DNA of 64,000 nucleotides. Source: Candidatus Eisenbacteria bacterium. GTDB lineage: Bacteria > Eisenbacteria > RBG-16-71-46 > JAFGJU01. A program made the translations under genes and the position numbers. Of the stretch, positions 18,213 through 27,532 are shown one piece after another. Numbering within the stretch: position 1 is the first letter of the stretch; every line of letters starts with the position of its first letter. The DNA is taken from the NCBI GenBank assembly GCA_026388185.1, contig JAPLKG010000006.1, positions 3,625 to 67,624 of the forward strand, read 5' to 3'. The notes beneath the pieces are model-generated. The model was not told the DNA's origin. It did not search any database and saw nothing but the letters and a program-made list of their open reading frames with translations.

Positions 18213-19271
18213 CTACTTACCGGCCTGCGCGCCTAACTGCCCACAGGCGGCCATGATGTCGCTTCCCTTGCTCTTCCTCAAGGTGACCGCAGGCGCACGC
18301 GGGTAGAGTATCTGCATGAAATTCCGAACGGCTTCCTCTGAGGGCTTGACGAATCTGGCGCCCGGCGAGTCGTTGAATTCAATGAGATTGATCTTCGATG
18401 GTAGCGAGGATGCGATGGCGGCGAGACGCTTGGCGTCGGCGGGTTTGTCGTTCACACCTCCGATGAGAACGTATTCGAGTGTGACGCGCCTGCCTGACTT
18501 TTGAGCAAAGTACTCCACGGCGGCGAGTACGTCTTTCATTCGATAGGCCGTTGCCGCCGGTACAAGCTTGGCCCTGAGTTCGTCGGTCGTGGCGTTGAGA
18601 GACAGGGCCAGCCCCACTCCCAGCTCTTCTTTCGCGAGCCTCCTTATTCGGTCCGGAATTCCGCAAGTGGAAACGGTGATCCGCCTGCCGCCGACGGCCA
18701 GCCCGTCCGGGTGTTCCATTATTCGAATTGCCTTCACCGTGCCGTCGTAGTTGTCGAGCGGCTCTCCCATTCCCATGAAGACGACGTTGAAGGCGTGCGG
18801 GGCCGACTCGGCCACGGAGCGGAGGAAGAGGATCTGTCCGAGGATTTCGGAGGCGCTCAGGTCTCTCTTCAGTCCCATTCTGCCCGTCACGCAGAAAGCG
18901 CAGTGAAAACGGCACCCCACTTGAGAGGAGATGCAGAAAGTGTCTTTGTTTCGCATGCCGATGAGCACGCACTCGATTTTCATGCGGTCGGCAAGTGAGA
19001 GGAGGTACTTAAACACCTTGGCCTTCTCCGAGGAGATGCACTTGACAAGCCGAGGCATTTCTATGACAAACTCGGCGGCTAGGGCCTTGCGAAGGTCTCT
19101 TGAGAGATTGTGCATGGAATCGAACTCGAAGGCGCCCTTTGCGTAGACCCACCCGAAAATCTGCCTCGCCCTATACCTCTGTTCTCCCACGACGGGTTCG
19201 ACGAGCTTCGTCAATTCATCGAGTTGGAGCCCGAGAACGTTCGGGCGACGGTCGGCTTTGCTCACTGGCAT
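18213..19271 (-). CDS. rlmN: 23S rRNA (adenine-C2) methyltransferase RlmN
   Basis: The 352-residue radical-SAM enzyme methylates A2503 in 23S rRNA and A37 in some tRNAs. The [4Fe-4S] motif CRFHCAFC is intact, the methyl-carrying Cys is in DIMAACGQL near the C-terminus, and FCISSQVGC, FMGMGEPLDNYD and the substrate segment are typical. ATG 19271 follows GGAGG at a standard distance; the frame is open further upstream, but those 70 residues do not fit the family. Confidence 0.95.
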   Translation of the reverse strand: MPVSKADRRPNVLGLQLDELTKLVEPVVGEQRYRARQIFGWVYAKGAFEFDSMHNLSRDLRKALAAEFVIEMPRLVKCISSEKAKVFKYLLSLADRMKIECVLIGMRNKDTFCISSQVGCRFHCAFCVTGRMGLKRDLSASEILGQILFLRSVAESAPHAFNVVFMGMGEPLDNYDGTVKAIRIMEHPDGLAVGGRRITVSTCGIPDRIRRLAKEELGVGLALSLNATTDELRAKLVPAATAYRMKDVLAAVEYFAQKSGRRVTLEYVLIGGVNDKPADAKRLAAIASSLPSKINLIEFNDSPGARFVKPSEEAVRNFMQILYPRAPAVTLRKSKGSDIMAACGQLGAQAGK

Positions 19272-19345
19272 GATCGAAATCCTCCAAGATTGCACTGCAT
19301 GATAACTTGTTGAAGCTCGGGCGTCAAGAGGAGCTTCATATTCCA

Positions 19346-19400
19346 CATATGCGGATATATGCATATTCTTGTTGACAAGTTGCGTCGCCGGTGACATACA
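19346..19400 (+). promoter_or_regulatory. operator-like AT-rich palindrome and promoter of the ArsR gene
   Basis: CATATGCGG at 19346-19354 is followed by the perfect palindrome ATATGCATAT at 19357-19366. Directly after it come TTGACA (19372-19377) and a weaker -10 CATACA (19395-19400), 17 bases apart. ArsR/SmtB proteins bind AT-rich inverted repeats at their own promoters, so this is a good autoregulation site. Confidence 0.5.
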
Positions 19401-19501
19401 GGATCTGTGGGGTGAAACAGTAGTGCGGCAGCTTCGCTGCGCGCGACGGGGGTCGGCTCCGGGGCCGACAAATTCCCACAACGGCGGAAAGGGAGGAGCA
19501 G

Positions 19502-20050
19502 TTGAAGGTTTCCTCGCGAGACGCGGTCAGGGTTTTCAGGGCCCTTTCGGACGTCACCAGGGTGGAAATAGTCCAACTCCTTGGAAAGGCGCCGAAGAAT
19601 GTGACCGAGTTGACGTCCCTTGTCGGAGTCTCTCAACCCAAGGTCTCGAGGCATCTGAAAATCTTGAGAGACGCAGGGCTTCTGAAAGATCTGCGACGGG
19701 GAAAGTGGGTCTGGTATGAGCTTGCCGCGCCTGGAAGCGGCGACGCGGCGAATGCCGCCTTTTCCATCATCGACTCGCTTCTCTCCGGCAAGGAGCCCGC
19801 AAGCTCACGGCCGGGAGCCCGAGCGCCGGAAGCCCGAAGACCGGGACTACAAGCAGCAGGACCGCAAGTCCGGCCTCGAGCGCGGGAGACAGCTCGTGCG
19901 GCGACGGCAAGAGTATCCGGAGGTCGCGTAACTGGTGAGCCTGGTTCGAGAACGCCGGCGCGTCGTGAGCCCAAACCTTCTCGAAAGGCTGGGCCGCATG
20001 TCGAGAAGGGGAGCCCGCAACAGAAAGAGATGGAGGATTTTCTCCTATGA
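19502..20050 (+). CDS. ArsR-family transcriptional regulator with long basic tail
   Basis: Residues 1-78 form a typical ArsR winged helix (VFRALSDVTRVEIVQLLGKA, then VSQPKVSRHLKILRDAGLLK). No obvious metal-binding Cys pair is present in the recognition region. The remaining 100 residues are Pro/Arg/Ala-rich and probably disordered, which is not usual for the family. TTG 19502 is the start, behind GGGAGGAG. It is divergent from rlmN and 92 bases ahead of a Ppx/GppA gene on the same strand. Confidence 0.8.
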   Translation: MKVSSRDAVRVFRALSDVTRVEIVQLLGKAPKNVTELTSLVGVSQPKVSRHLKILRDAGLLKDLRRGKWVWYELAAPGSGDAANAAFSIIDSLLSGKEPASSRPGARAPEARRPGLQAAGPQVRPRARETARAATARVSGGRVTGEPGSRTPARREPKPSRKAGPHVEKGSPQQKEMEDFLL

Positions 20051-20142
20051 GCGACGGCTGAGATGCCGGGGGGGATGCAGGCCGCGAGAGTCGGGCCTCG
20101 CTGACCGCCTGAGTTTGGCCTAGACAACACGATTGGAGTCCG

Positions 20143-21192
20143 ATGGAGGAAACGGTGGGTTCAATCCAGCGAGTGGGAGGTTTCGACATAGGCACCAACT
20201 CAGTGCGCATTCTTGTTGCCGACATTGACAGTTTCAGCCGAGTAGTGGCCAGTTTCAGGCTGGGTTTCGCGGTGCGGCTTGGAGAGGGGCTCTCTTCAAC
20301 GGGCAGAGTGTCCGAGGTCGCGCTCGAAAGAACCTGCAGAGTGCTTGGCAAGTCTACACTTCTTGCACGAAGGCTCGGCACTTCGAGAATCCTGACCGGA
20401 GCCACGCACGCCCTGCGCGTTGCCGCGAACTCCGCCGACGTTGTCGGCGCCCTCGAAGAAGCCGGCGGCCTGCCCATAAACGTCCTCACGCCTGAAGAAG
20501 AAGCGTACTACGTCTACACGGGCGCTCTTTCCGACAGTTTCTCCTACAAGTCTCCAAGCGCGATGGCGGGCAGAGCGTCTGAAGTCGGTGGCGCCGCGGG
20601 CGGCTCGTTCTCCCTTCGTCGTGAAGATCGCGCCGAAGAGGTGAGTGGGTGTGGTTTCGTGATTGACGTCGGCGGGGGGAGCACTGCTCTCATCAAGGGG
20701 ACCGACACCGGTACGATTCGCTCCTCCACGCTGCCTCTCGGCTGCGTGACACTGACCGAGGAATTCCTCAAGCATGACCCACCTACGCCGGATGAGCTCC
20801 AGGCTCTCGAAGACCACGTGGTGACCGAGCTATCGAAGGCCCGGCCGTCCGTGCTTCCCGAGGCAGAAGACTGCGTCACCGGAGTCGGCGGAGCAGCGAC
20901 GTCGATCGCCGCGATCTCACTCGGGCTCCCGTACTACGACTCAAGGCGGGTCGAGGGGCACATCCTCGCCGGAGAAGAGATCGAGCGCTGCGCTCAAAGA
21001 CTCTCCAAGTTGACACTCGAGGAGAGGGAAGAGATCGAAGCGCTCGGAAGCGGAAGAGCGGAAATCGCCGTGGCCGGGGCCTTCGTTCTTTCCCTCGTCG
21101 CTCGTCATCTCAACGTGAAACGCCTCACGATTTCCACTAGGGGACTTCGCTACGGCCTGGCGTTGGAGGCCGCAGCCCATCCTGCAGGCTGA
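20143..21192 (+). CDS. Ppx/GppA-family exopolyphosphatase
   Basis: The 349-residue protein belongs to the ASKHA ATPase-fold phosphatases. The phosphate 1 loop GGFDIGTNSVRILVADID is near the N-terminus, FVIDVGGGSTALI is the phosphate 2 motif, and ITGVGG-type GVGGAATSIAAISLG follows. Members remove terminal phosphate from polyphosphate or convert pppGpp to ppGpp. It is the short form, lacking the C-terminal HD-type extension. An insertion of about 40 residues (about 130-165, Ser/Gly/Glu-rich) separates the two phosphate loops. Confidence 0.9.
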   Translation: MEETVGSIQRVGGFDIGTNSVRILVADIDSFSRVVASFRLGFAVRLGEGLSSTGRVSEVALERTCRVLGKSTLLARRLGTSRILTGATHALRVAANSADVVGALEEAGGLPINVLTPEEEAYYVYTGALSDSFSYKSPSAMAGRASEVGGAAGGSFSLRREDRAEEVSGCGFVIDVGGGSTALIKGTDTGTIRSSTLPLGCVTLTEEFLKHDPPTPDELQALEDHVVTELSKARPSVLPEAEDCVTGVGGAATSIAAISLGLPYYDSRRVEGHILAGEEIERCAQRLSKLTLEEREEIEALGSGRAEIAVAGAFVLSLVARHLNVKRLTISTRGLRYGLALEAAAHPAG

Positions 21193-21245
21193 GCCGCATC
21201 ACGAAAGCCTGCCAGCCTCTACGAGAGATCTGGACGCAATTTAGT

Positions 21246-21273
21246 TTGCAGACATTCGCCCTCTTGTTATAGA
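21246..21273 (+). promoter_or_regulatory. promoter of the kbl gene
   Basis: TTGCAG (21246-21251) and TATAGA (21268-21273) are 16 bases apart, about 85 bases before the start codon. Confidence 0.4.
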
Positions 21274-21358
21274 ATCTTATGGCCTTTTCCGTGAGACGAC
21301 GTTCCGAGAATCACACGACTGAGTCGAATTTCCTGTCGGTCAGGAGGGAGGAGTAACC

Positions 21359-22546
<1,188 letters not shown>

Positions 22547-22563
22547 TGCCGTGGAGGTAGACA

Positions 22564-24120
22564 ATGAGAAAAACGCTTTTCAAGAATGAGCCTCTTACCG
22601 ATTTCTCGGTTCCTGCGAACAAGAAAAAGATGCAAGAGGCCGTTGAGAGCGTTAAGGCTCATCTGGGCAAAGAGTATCCTTCGATTGTCGGCAACCAGAA
22701 GCTCTTTCTGACCGGAAAGTTCACTTCGTTCAACCCCTCTCAGAAAGACCAGGTAGTCGGCGTATTTCAGAAGGCAGACGAAACGCACGCCGACATGGCA
22801 GTGAAGGTGGCCGCGGAGACGTTCGGGGGGTGGAGTCTGGTGCAGCCTGCCAAGAGGGCAGACTACCTGTTCAAGGCCGCTTCGATAATGCGAAAGAGGC
22901 GACTCGAGCTGGCCGCATGGATGGTGTTTGAGGTGGGTAAGTCGTGGGTCGAGGCGGACGGGGACGTTGCCGAGGCAATCGACTTCCTGGAGTTCTATGG
23001 GAGAGAGATGCTTCGCTACGCAGGGCGCCAGCCTCTCACGAAGTACCCCGGCGAGAAGAACGACCTGAAGTACATACCGCTCGGAGTGGGCATCGTGATC
23101 CCGCCCTGGAATTTCCCGCTCGCAATCCTTGTGGGTATGACGTCGGCCGCCATCGTGTGCGGAAACACGGTCGTCCTGAAACCCTCCAGCGATTCGCCGA
23201 CCATTGCGGCTAAGTTTGTCGAGATAATGGAGGAAGTGAAGCTTCCCCACGGAGTCCTCAATTTTCTTCCCGGCAGCGGCGGCATAATCGGCAATGCGCT
23301 CGTGGGACATCGAAAGACCAGGTTCATCGCGTTTACCGGATCCAAGGAAGTCGGGCTTGGCATAGTGGAACTCGCGGCTCACCATCAGCGAGGTCAGATA
23401 TGGATAAAAAGGGTCATCGCCGAGATGGGCGGCAAGGATTCCATAGTCGTTGACTCGGGCTGCGACCTGGAAGCTGCGGCTGCGGGCGTGGCGGCTGCGG
23501 CGTTCGGTTTCCAGGGCCAGAAGTGCTCTGCCTGCTCGAGAGCAATCGTGGTGAAGAGCGTCTACCAGAAGTTCATCGACAAGCTCGTGCCCAAGGTGAA
23601 GGCCTTCAAAGTGGGCCCTGTCGCCAACCATGAGAACACGATGGGACCGGTCATAAACCAGGCCGCCATGGATTCCATCATGAAGTACATCGAGATAGGA
23701 AGCAGCGAAGGGCGGCTTGTCACCGGCGGTTCTTCTCTGGGTGGCAATGGGTTCTTCATCGAGCCGACGGTCATCAAGGACGTGCACCCGAAGGCCAGGA
23801 TTTCGCAGGAAGAAATTTTCGGGCCGGTGCTCGCCATAATCAAGGCCGACGACTATGATGACGCCATCGCCATAGCGAATGACACCGAATATGGTCTCAC
23901 CGGCGCAGTGTACACGAAGAGCAAAGGCAGAATAGAGAAGGCAAAGGACTTTTTCCACGTAGGGAATCTTTACATCAACAGGAAGTGCACCGGAGCGTTA
24001 GTGGGTGTCCACCCCTTCGGAGGTTTCAACATGAGTGGGACCGATTCGAAGGCAGGTGGAAGGGATTACTTGATGCTCTTCACGCAGGCGAAGGCGATCA
24101 GCGAGAAGATAATAAAGTAG
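22564..24120 (+). CDS. aldehyde dehydrogenase, L-glutamate gamma-semialdehyde dehydrogenase type (PruA/RocA-like)
   Basis: The 518-residue NAD(P)-dependent enzyme has the catalytic Cys in GFQGQKCSACSRAIV, the glutamate in AEMGGKDSIVVD, and the Rossmann loop FTGSKEVGLGI. Length and these motifs match 1-pyrroline-5-carboxylate dehydrogenases, which oxidise glutamate semialdehyde to glutamate in proline and arginine breakdown. No proline dehydrogenase gene is adjacent. Here the partner is kbl, upstream on the same transcript. A strong terminator follows. Confidence 0.88.
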   Translation: MRKTLFKNEPLTDFSVPANKKKMQEAVESVKAHLGKEYPSIVGNQKLFLTGKFTSFNPSQKDQVVGVFQKADETHADMAVKVAAETFGGWSLVQPAKRADYLFKAASIMRKRRLELAAWMVFEVGKSWVEADGDVAEAIDFLEFYGREMLRYAGRQPLTKYPGEKNDLKYIPLGVGIVIPPWNFPLAILVGMTSAAIVCGNTVVLKPSSDSPTIAAKFVEIMEEVKLPHGVLNFLPGSGGIIGNALVGHRKTRFIAFTGSKEVGLGIVELAAHHQRGQIWIKRVIAEMGGKDSIVVDSGCDLEAAAAGVAAAAFGFQGQKCSACSRAIVVKSVYQKFIDKLVPKVKAFKVGPVANHENTMGPVINQAAMDSIMKYIEIGSSEGRLVTGGSSLGGNGFFIEPTVIKDVHPKARISQEEIFGPVLAIIKADDYDDAIAIANDTEYGLTGAVYTKSKGRIEKAKDFFHVGNLYINRKCTGALVGVHPFGGFNMSGTDSKAGGRDYLMLFTQAKAISEKIIK

Positions 24121-24162
24121 CCCCCGGGCTGTAAGGCAGAACAGGCACCTACTTGGCAGGAC

Positions 24163-24208
24163 GTTGGGCACGGCGCGAAAATGAAGTCACGCCGTGCCCA
24201 ACTATTTT
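24163..24208 (+). terminator. Rho-independent terminator after the aldehyde dehydrogenase gene
   Basis: A perfect 13-bp stem (GTTGGGCACGGCG at 24163-24175, complement at 24190-24202) with a 14-base loop is followed by TATTTT. Confidence 0.88.
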
Positions 24209-24259
24209 GCAGACGTCACGTGTCCAGGAATCGCCCGCGCTGCGGCGCAGGTCACAACG

Positions 24260-26734
24260 TCAAGGCTCCACCTCAGTTACTTCGGGCAGATCGTCCATTA
24301 TCAGCATCGGCCCGTCGCAAGACCTGAGGAGCGAGAGGCCCTGTGTTTCTTCGCCCGCCGAGAGCCCCAACAGGGTCTGGAAAATCGACTTCCTCGGTCT
24401 GTTGACGTACACGACTTCCACGTCGCCCTTGAGGCCGGCGAGCTTCTTCGCTTCCTGGATCGCTTCCTCGACGCCGCCCAGCTTGTCCACCAGGCCGATT
24501 GAGAGAGCCCTCCTTCCGGTGTAGACGTGGCCTCCTCCGATCTTGCGCACGTCCTCTGGCTTGAGCCCTCTGCCGGAGGCCACTTTCTCGACGAAGTAAT
24601 CGTAGAATCGATCCACCATGTTTAACATCATGCTCATTTCTTCATCGCTCATGTGCCTTGACGTAGAGTACATGTCGATGTGCTCGCCGCGCTTGAAGGT
24701 CTCCAGGTTTATGCCGAGTTTCTCGTACGTGCCGCTCAGTATGGGCTTGAGGCCGGTAGCGCCTATGCTCCCCGTCAGTGTGAGCGGGTCGGCGATTATC
24801 TTGTTGGAGTTCATCGCAATCCAATATCCACCCGAACCGGCCACGTAACCCATCGAGGAAACGACGGGTTTCTTCTTCTTGGTCTTCTCTATCGCGTTCC
24901 AGATCGCGTCCGAGGCATAACCGTCACCGCCGGGGCTATCTATACGCCAGACTACGGCTTTGATGCTCTTGTCCTTCTCGACTCTCGAGAGCATCTTGGT
25001 CATTGTCTCGTGACCCATGAAGTTGCCCTCCATGAAGTCGCTTCCGTTCTTGCCTGGCAGAATGGCTCCCATCGCGAACACGACGGCCACCTTCTTCGGC
25101 TGGCCCCAATCGTATCTCCGATGCGTGAGCTTGGAGAGCTTCAAGTGTTGGTCCACCTTCGCGTCCGCCATCTTGGACACGAGGCTGTCGGCGGCATCAT
25201 AGAAGCCGATTTCGTCGACGAGCCCCTCCGCCTTCGCGTCCACCGGCATGATGATACTCCCGTCAGCAAGCGCCCTCAGCTTCTCCTTGTCCATGCCTCG
25301 GTCTTCGGAGACGGCGGAGAGCCACTCGTTGTAGACGTCGTCCATTATCTCGTCGATCTGCTGTTTGTATCCCTCGGGCAGCTTGTCCTCGGTAAAGTTG
25401 GCGTAGGCGCTCTTGTACGCGCACTCTCTGCAGGGGAATCGTTCAAACTCTATGCCGAGCTTCGCCAGGAAGTTCTTGTAGAGAAGCATGGTCCTGCCGA
25501 AGCCGAACGGCCCTATCGTTCCGGCAAAGGGGGTGACGATCTTGTCGGCGGAGGCCGCGAGGTAGTAATCGCTGAAGTCTCCGTTTCCGTCAAGGAATGC
25601 GACGACCGTCTTGCCTTCGTCCCTGCAACGCTTGACCTCGTCCCTCATCTCCTCGATCACCGCAAAATTGCTGATTCCTCTTATGTTGAGAAGAATCCCC
25701 TTGACCCACTTCTCTTTTCTGGCTCGTCTGAGCTCCTCGAGTACGGGGAACGCGTTGCTGTACTTCGCGCCCAGCGTGAATAGCCCCTCGCTCGATTGAT
25801 CCCTCAGGTTTCCCTGGACGTTCAGCTTGATGACCTTGGAAGCGGGCTTGACCACCGAGCGCTGTAGCTCGGTCGAGCTGGAGACGTAGTAACTTGACCT
25901 GTCCGGACCGTCCTCCTCACTCTGCCCCGAGTAACCCAGGGAGTTACGGAGGAAGTTGAATCCGACGCCGAATCTCACGTCTCCGCGGCCGTCTACGTCC
26001 CTATAGCCGGCGTTCAGGATCAGGCCGTCGATGGGTTCCAGTTCCACGCCGTAGCGAAGGGCGAGATCTGCAACGTCCGTGTGTTCGTCGAATTCCGTAT
26101 CCAGCGTGAAGGTGAGCCTGTTTCCTAGAGATCCCATTCCGGGTAGGGGTCTTATCCCCGCGCCGACTTCATAGAATCGTGAGAGAACATCGTCTCCGTA
26201 GTGAGGCTGATTGATGTTGCTGAGCTTTGCCCCCAACGAGAAGTGCCCGCACGGCCTCACAAGTAGAGCCGTACCATAAGAAAACGCCTTCGAATTCCTC
26301 TCGTCCTCCATCCTCTGCCAGTTCCCGAAGAAACCCAGTCTCGCAAAGGACGATACTGAAAATCCCACGCCCGTCAAGAACGCTTCTTGCTTCGGCTTTG
26401 TGTCCCAGTCGCCGGAGTGTACGTATCCGAAGGAGAGAGCCTTGAGCTGAATTGAGAAGCTACTCAGCCTTTGCCGGCTGTTCTCCAACGTGCCGCCGTA
26501 AAATGTCCCGACGCCGCTGCGTAGCCCAATGGCAGCCGGGTTGGTAAAGACGGACTGAGGCCCGTCGCTTGTGGCCATACTTGCGCCGTCGGGAGTCCAG
26601 GCGAGGACACTCCAGACCGGCGACAGGTCCGACGGTGTCGGAGACGCTGCCGACGAGCTGCCGGGGCCGAAGAGCAGGGCGGCCAGCAGAACAGCCCCCG
26701 GTAGCAGTTTCAGAGAAGACCGTAACGACTTCAT
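24260..26734 (-). CDS. signal peptide peptidase SppA fused to an outer-membrane-barrel-like domain
   Basis: The 824-residue protein has a signal peptide (about 1-30), then about 240 residues of alternating beta strands resembling PorV-type barrels (QSVFTNPAAIGLRSGVGTFYG, LGAKLSNINQPHYGDD, DVRFGVGFNFLRNS). From about residue 310 it is a tandem SppA: the catalytic-dyad Lys is expected in CAYKSAYANF and the Ser in YVAGSGGYWIAM, with TGSIGATGLKPILSG after it. SppA normally degrades cleaved signal peptides at the inner membrane; the barrel-like front end would place this one at the outer membrane or hold it at the envelope. ATG 26734 follows AAGGAGG. Barrel assignment is from pattern only. Confidence 0.85.
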   Translation of the reverse strand: MKSLRSSLKLLPGAVLLAALLFGPGSSSAASPTPSDLSPVWSVLAWTPDGASMATSDGPQSVFTNPAAIGLRSGVGTFYGGTLENSRQRLSSFSIQLKALSFGYVHSGDWDTKPKQEAFLTGVGFSVSSFARLGFFGNWQRMEDERNSKAFSYGTALLVRPCGHFSLGAKLSNINQPHYGDDVLSRFYEVGAGIRPLPGMGSLGNRLTFTLDTEFDEHTDVADLALRYGVELEPIDGLILNAGYRDVDGRGDVRFGVGFNFLRNSLGYSGQSEEDGPDRSSYYVSSSTELQRSVVKPASKVIKLNVQGNLRDQSSEGLFTLGAKYSNAFPVLEELRRARKEKWVKGILLNIRGISNFAVIEEMRDEVKRCRDEGKTVVAFLDGNGDFSDYYLAASADKIVTPFAGTIGPFGFGRTMLLYKNFLAKLGIEFERFPCRECAYKSAYANFTEDKLPEGYKQQIDEIMDDVYNEWLSAVSEDRGMDKEKLRALADGSIIMPVDAKAEGLVDEIGFYDAADSLVSKMADAKVDQHLKLSKLTHRRYDWGQPKKVAVVFAMGAILPGKNGSDFMEGNFMGHETMTKMLSRVEKDKSIKAVVWRIDSPGGDGYASDAIWNAIEKTKKKKPVVSSMGYVAGSGGYWIAMNSNKIIADPLTLTGSIGATGLKPILSGTYEKLGINLETFKRGEHIDMYSTSRHMSDEEMSMMLNMVDRFYDYFVEKVASGRGLKPEDVRKIGGGHVYTGRRALSIGLVDKLGGVEEAIQEAKKLAGLKGDVEVVYVNRPRKSIFQTLLGLSAGEETQGLSLLRSCDGPMLIMDDLPEVTEVEP

Positions 26735-27128
26735 CGAACCCTCCTTCTGGGATACGTTTGTGACCAGTCCCATAACGTGGCCGGTCCTACGATCTGTTCC
26801 GTTGATCTATTCCGTCGTGCGTCCAATCGTCTGTCTTGGCGTACGTTCTATGATACGCTACTGGAGTGCGACGGGGTGCAAATTCTTGAGCAACCGGGCG
26901 GTTTTGCGTTGACTTTGGCCTGTTTGTGCCTTATAATGTCTGTGGACGAGCAACGGGGTTGGCACTTTGTCTTCAGGTCGGCCTCCTTGCTTTCAAATCA
27001 TGTTCGTGCCTTGGAACATTCTGGGGTAGGGGTTGGATCCTATCCAAAGGTTTTCTGTGTCCTGCAGATCACCTAGAGGCGGTTCTCTCTTTCCTTAGAG
27101 CGTCCGTGGAAAAAGGAGCTGGTCACTG
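26735..27128. other. intergenic region before the lipoprotein gene
   Basis: The region contains the promoter at 26909-26937 and a leader of about 185 bases before ATG 27129. Several short frames cross it but none has a ribosome site and a plausible sequence. No clear promoter for the minus-strand sppA gene was found. Confidence 0.5.
26909..26937 (+). promoter_or_regulatory. strong sigma-70-type promoter
   Basis: TTGACT (26909-26914) and a perfect TATAAT (26932-26937) are 17 bases apart. It would drive the small lipoprotein gene and possibly the large sigma-54 activator gene. Confidence 0.7.
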
Positions 27129-27473
27129 ATGATTCATCGCAGAACGGGTGTGGCGGTGTTGGCTTTCCTGGCTCTCATCTTCATGATCACTTCTTGTGCC
27201 GATTCCGTGGCGGCGTCTTCGTTCGTAAGGCATGAGTCTTGGGCCAAGCACGAGCTGACTTCACCTCACCGTTTCAGCGGGTTAGTATTCTCTCCCACCG
27301 GCGACCCGGACGAGATCGCCACTGCCATCTGTCCCGGCGGGAAAGGGCTGACCGGAGAGACCGGCGATCTGATTGATGCGCAGCCCGCCGAGAATGGCTG
27401 GCTGAGCGGCCGTGTCGCGGTGCGCAGTGCGATATTGCGCTACCTTGTGCGCTGCTTTCAGGTCGTGAGGTAA
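27129..27473 (+). CDS. small putative lipoprotein
   Basis: No family recognised. The first 20 residues are a hydrophobic signal ending in ITSC, a plausible lipobox with Cys 23 (MITSCADS). The mature part of about 90 residues has no repeats or obvious motif. A ribosome site AAGGAG lies 11 bases before ATG. It is 60 bases upstream of the TPR/sigma-54 activator gene. Confidence 0.5.
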   Translation: MIHRRTGVAVLAFLALIFMITSCADSVAASSFVRHESWAKHELTSPHRFSGLVFSPTGDPDEIATAICPGGKGLTGETGDLIDAQPAENGWLSGRVAVRSAILRYLVRCFQVVR

Positions 27474-27532
27474 AGGATCACTGATACGTCCTTTTGAATT
27501 GGAGAGCGTTCTTCATTCGGAGGCCCATTTAG

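Noticed and set aside
26957-26972. sigma-54 promoter in the lipoprotein leader (TTGGCAC)
   Set aside because: The -12 element at the required 10-base distance is TC instead of GC.
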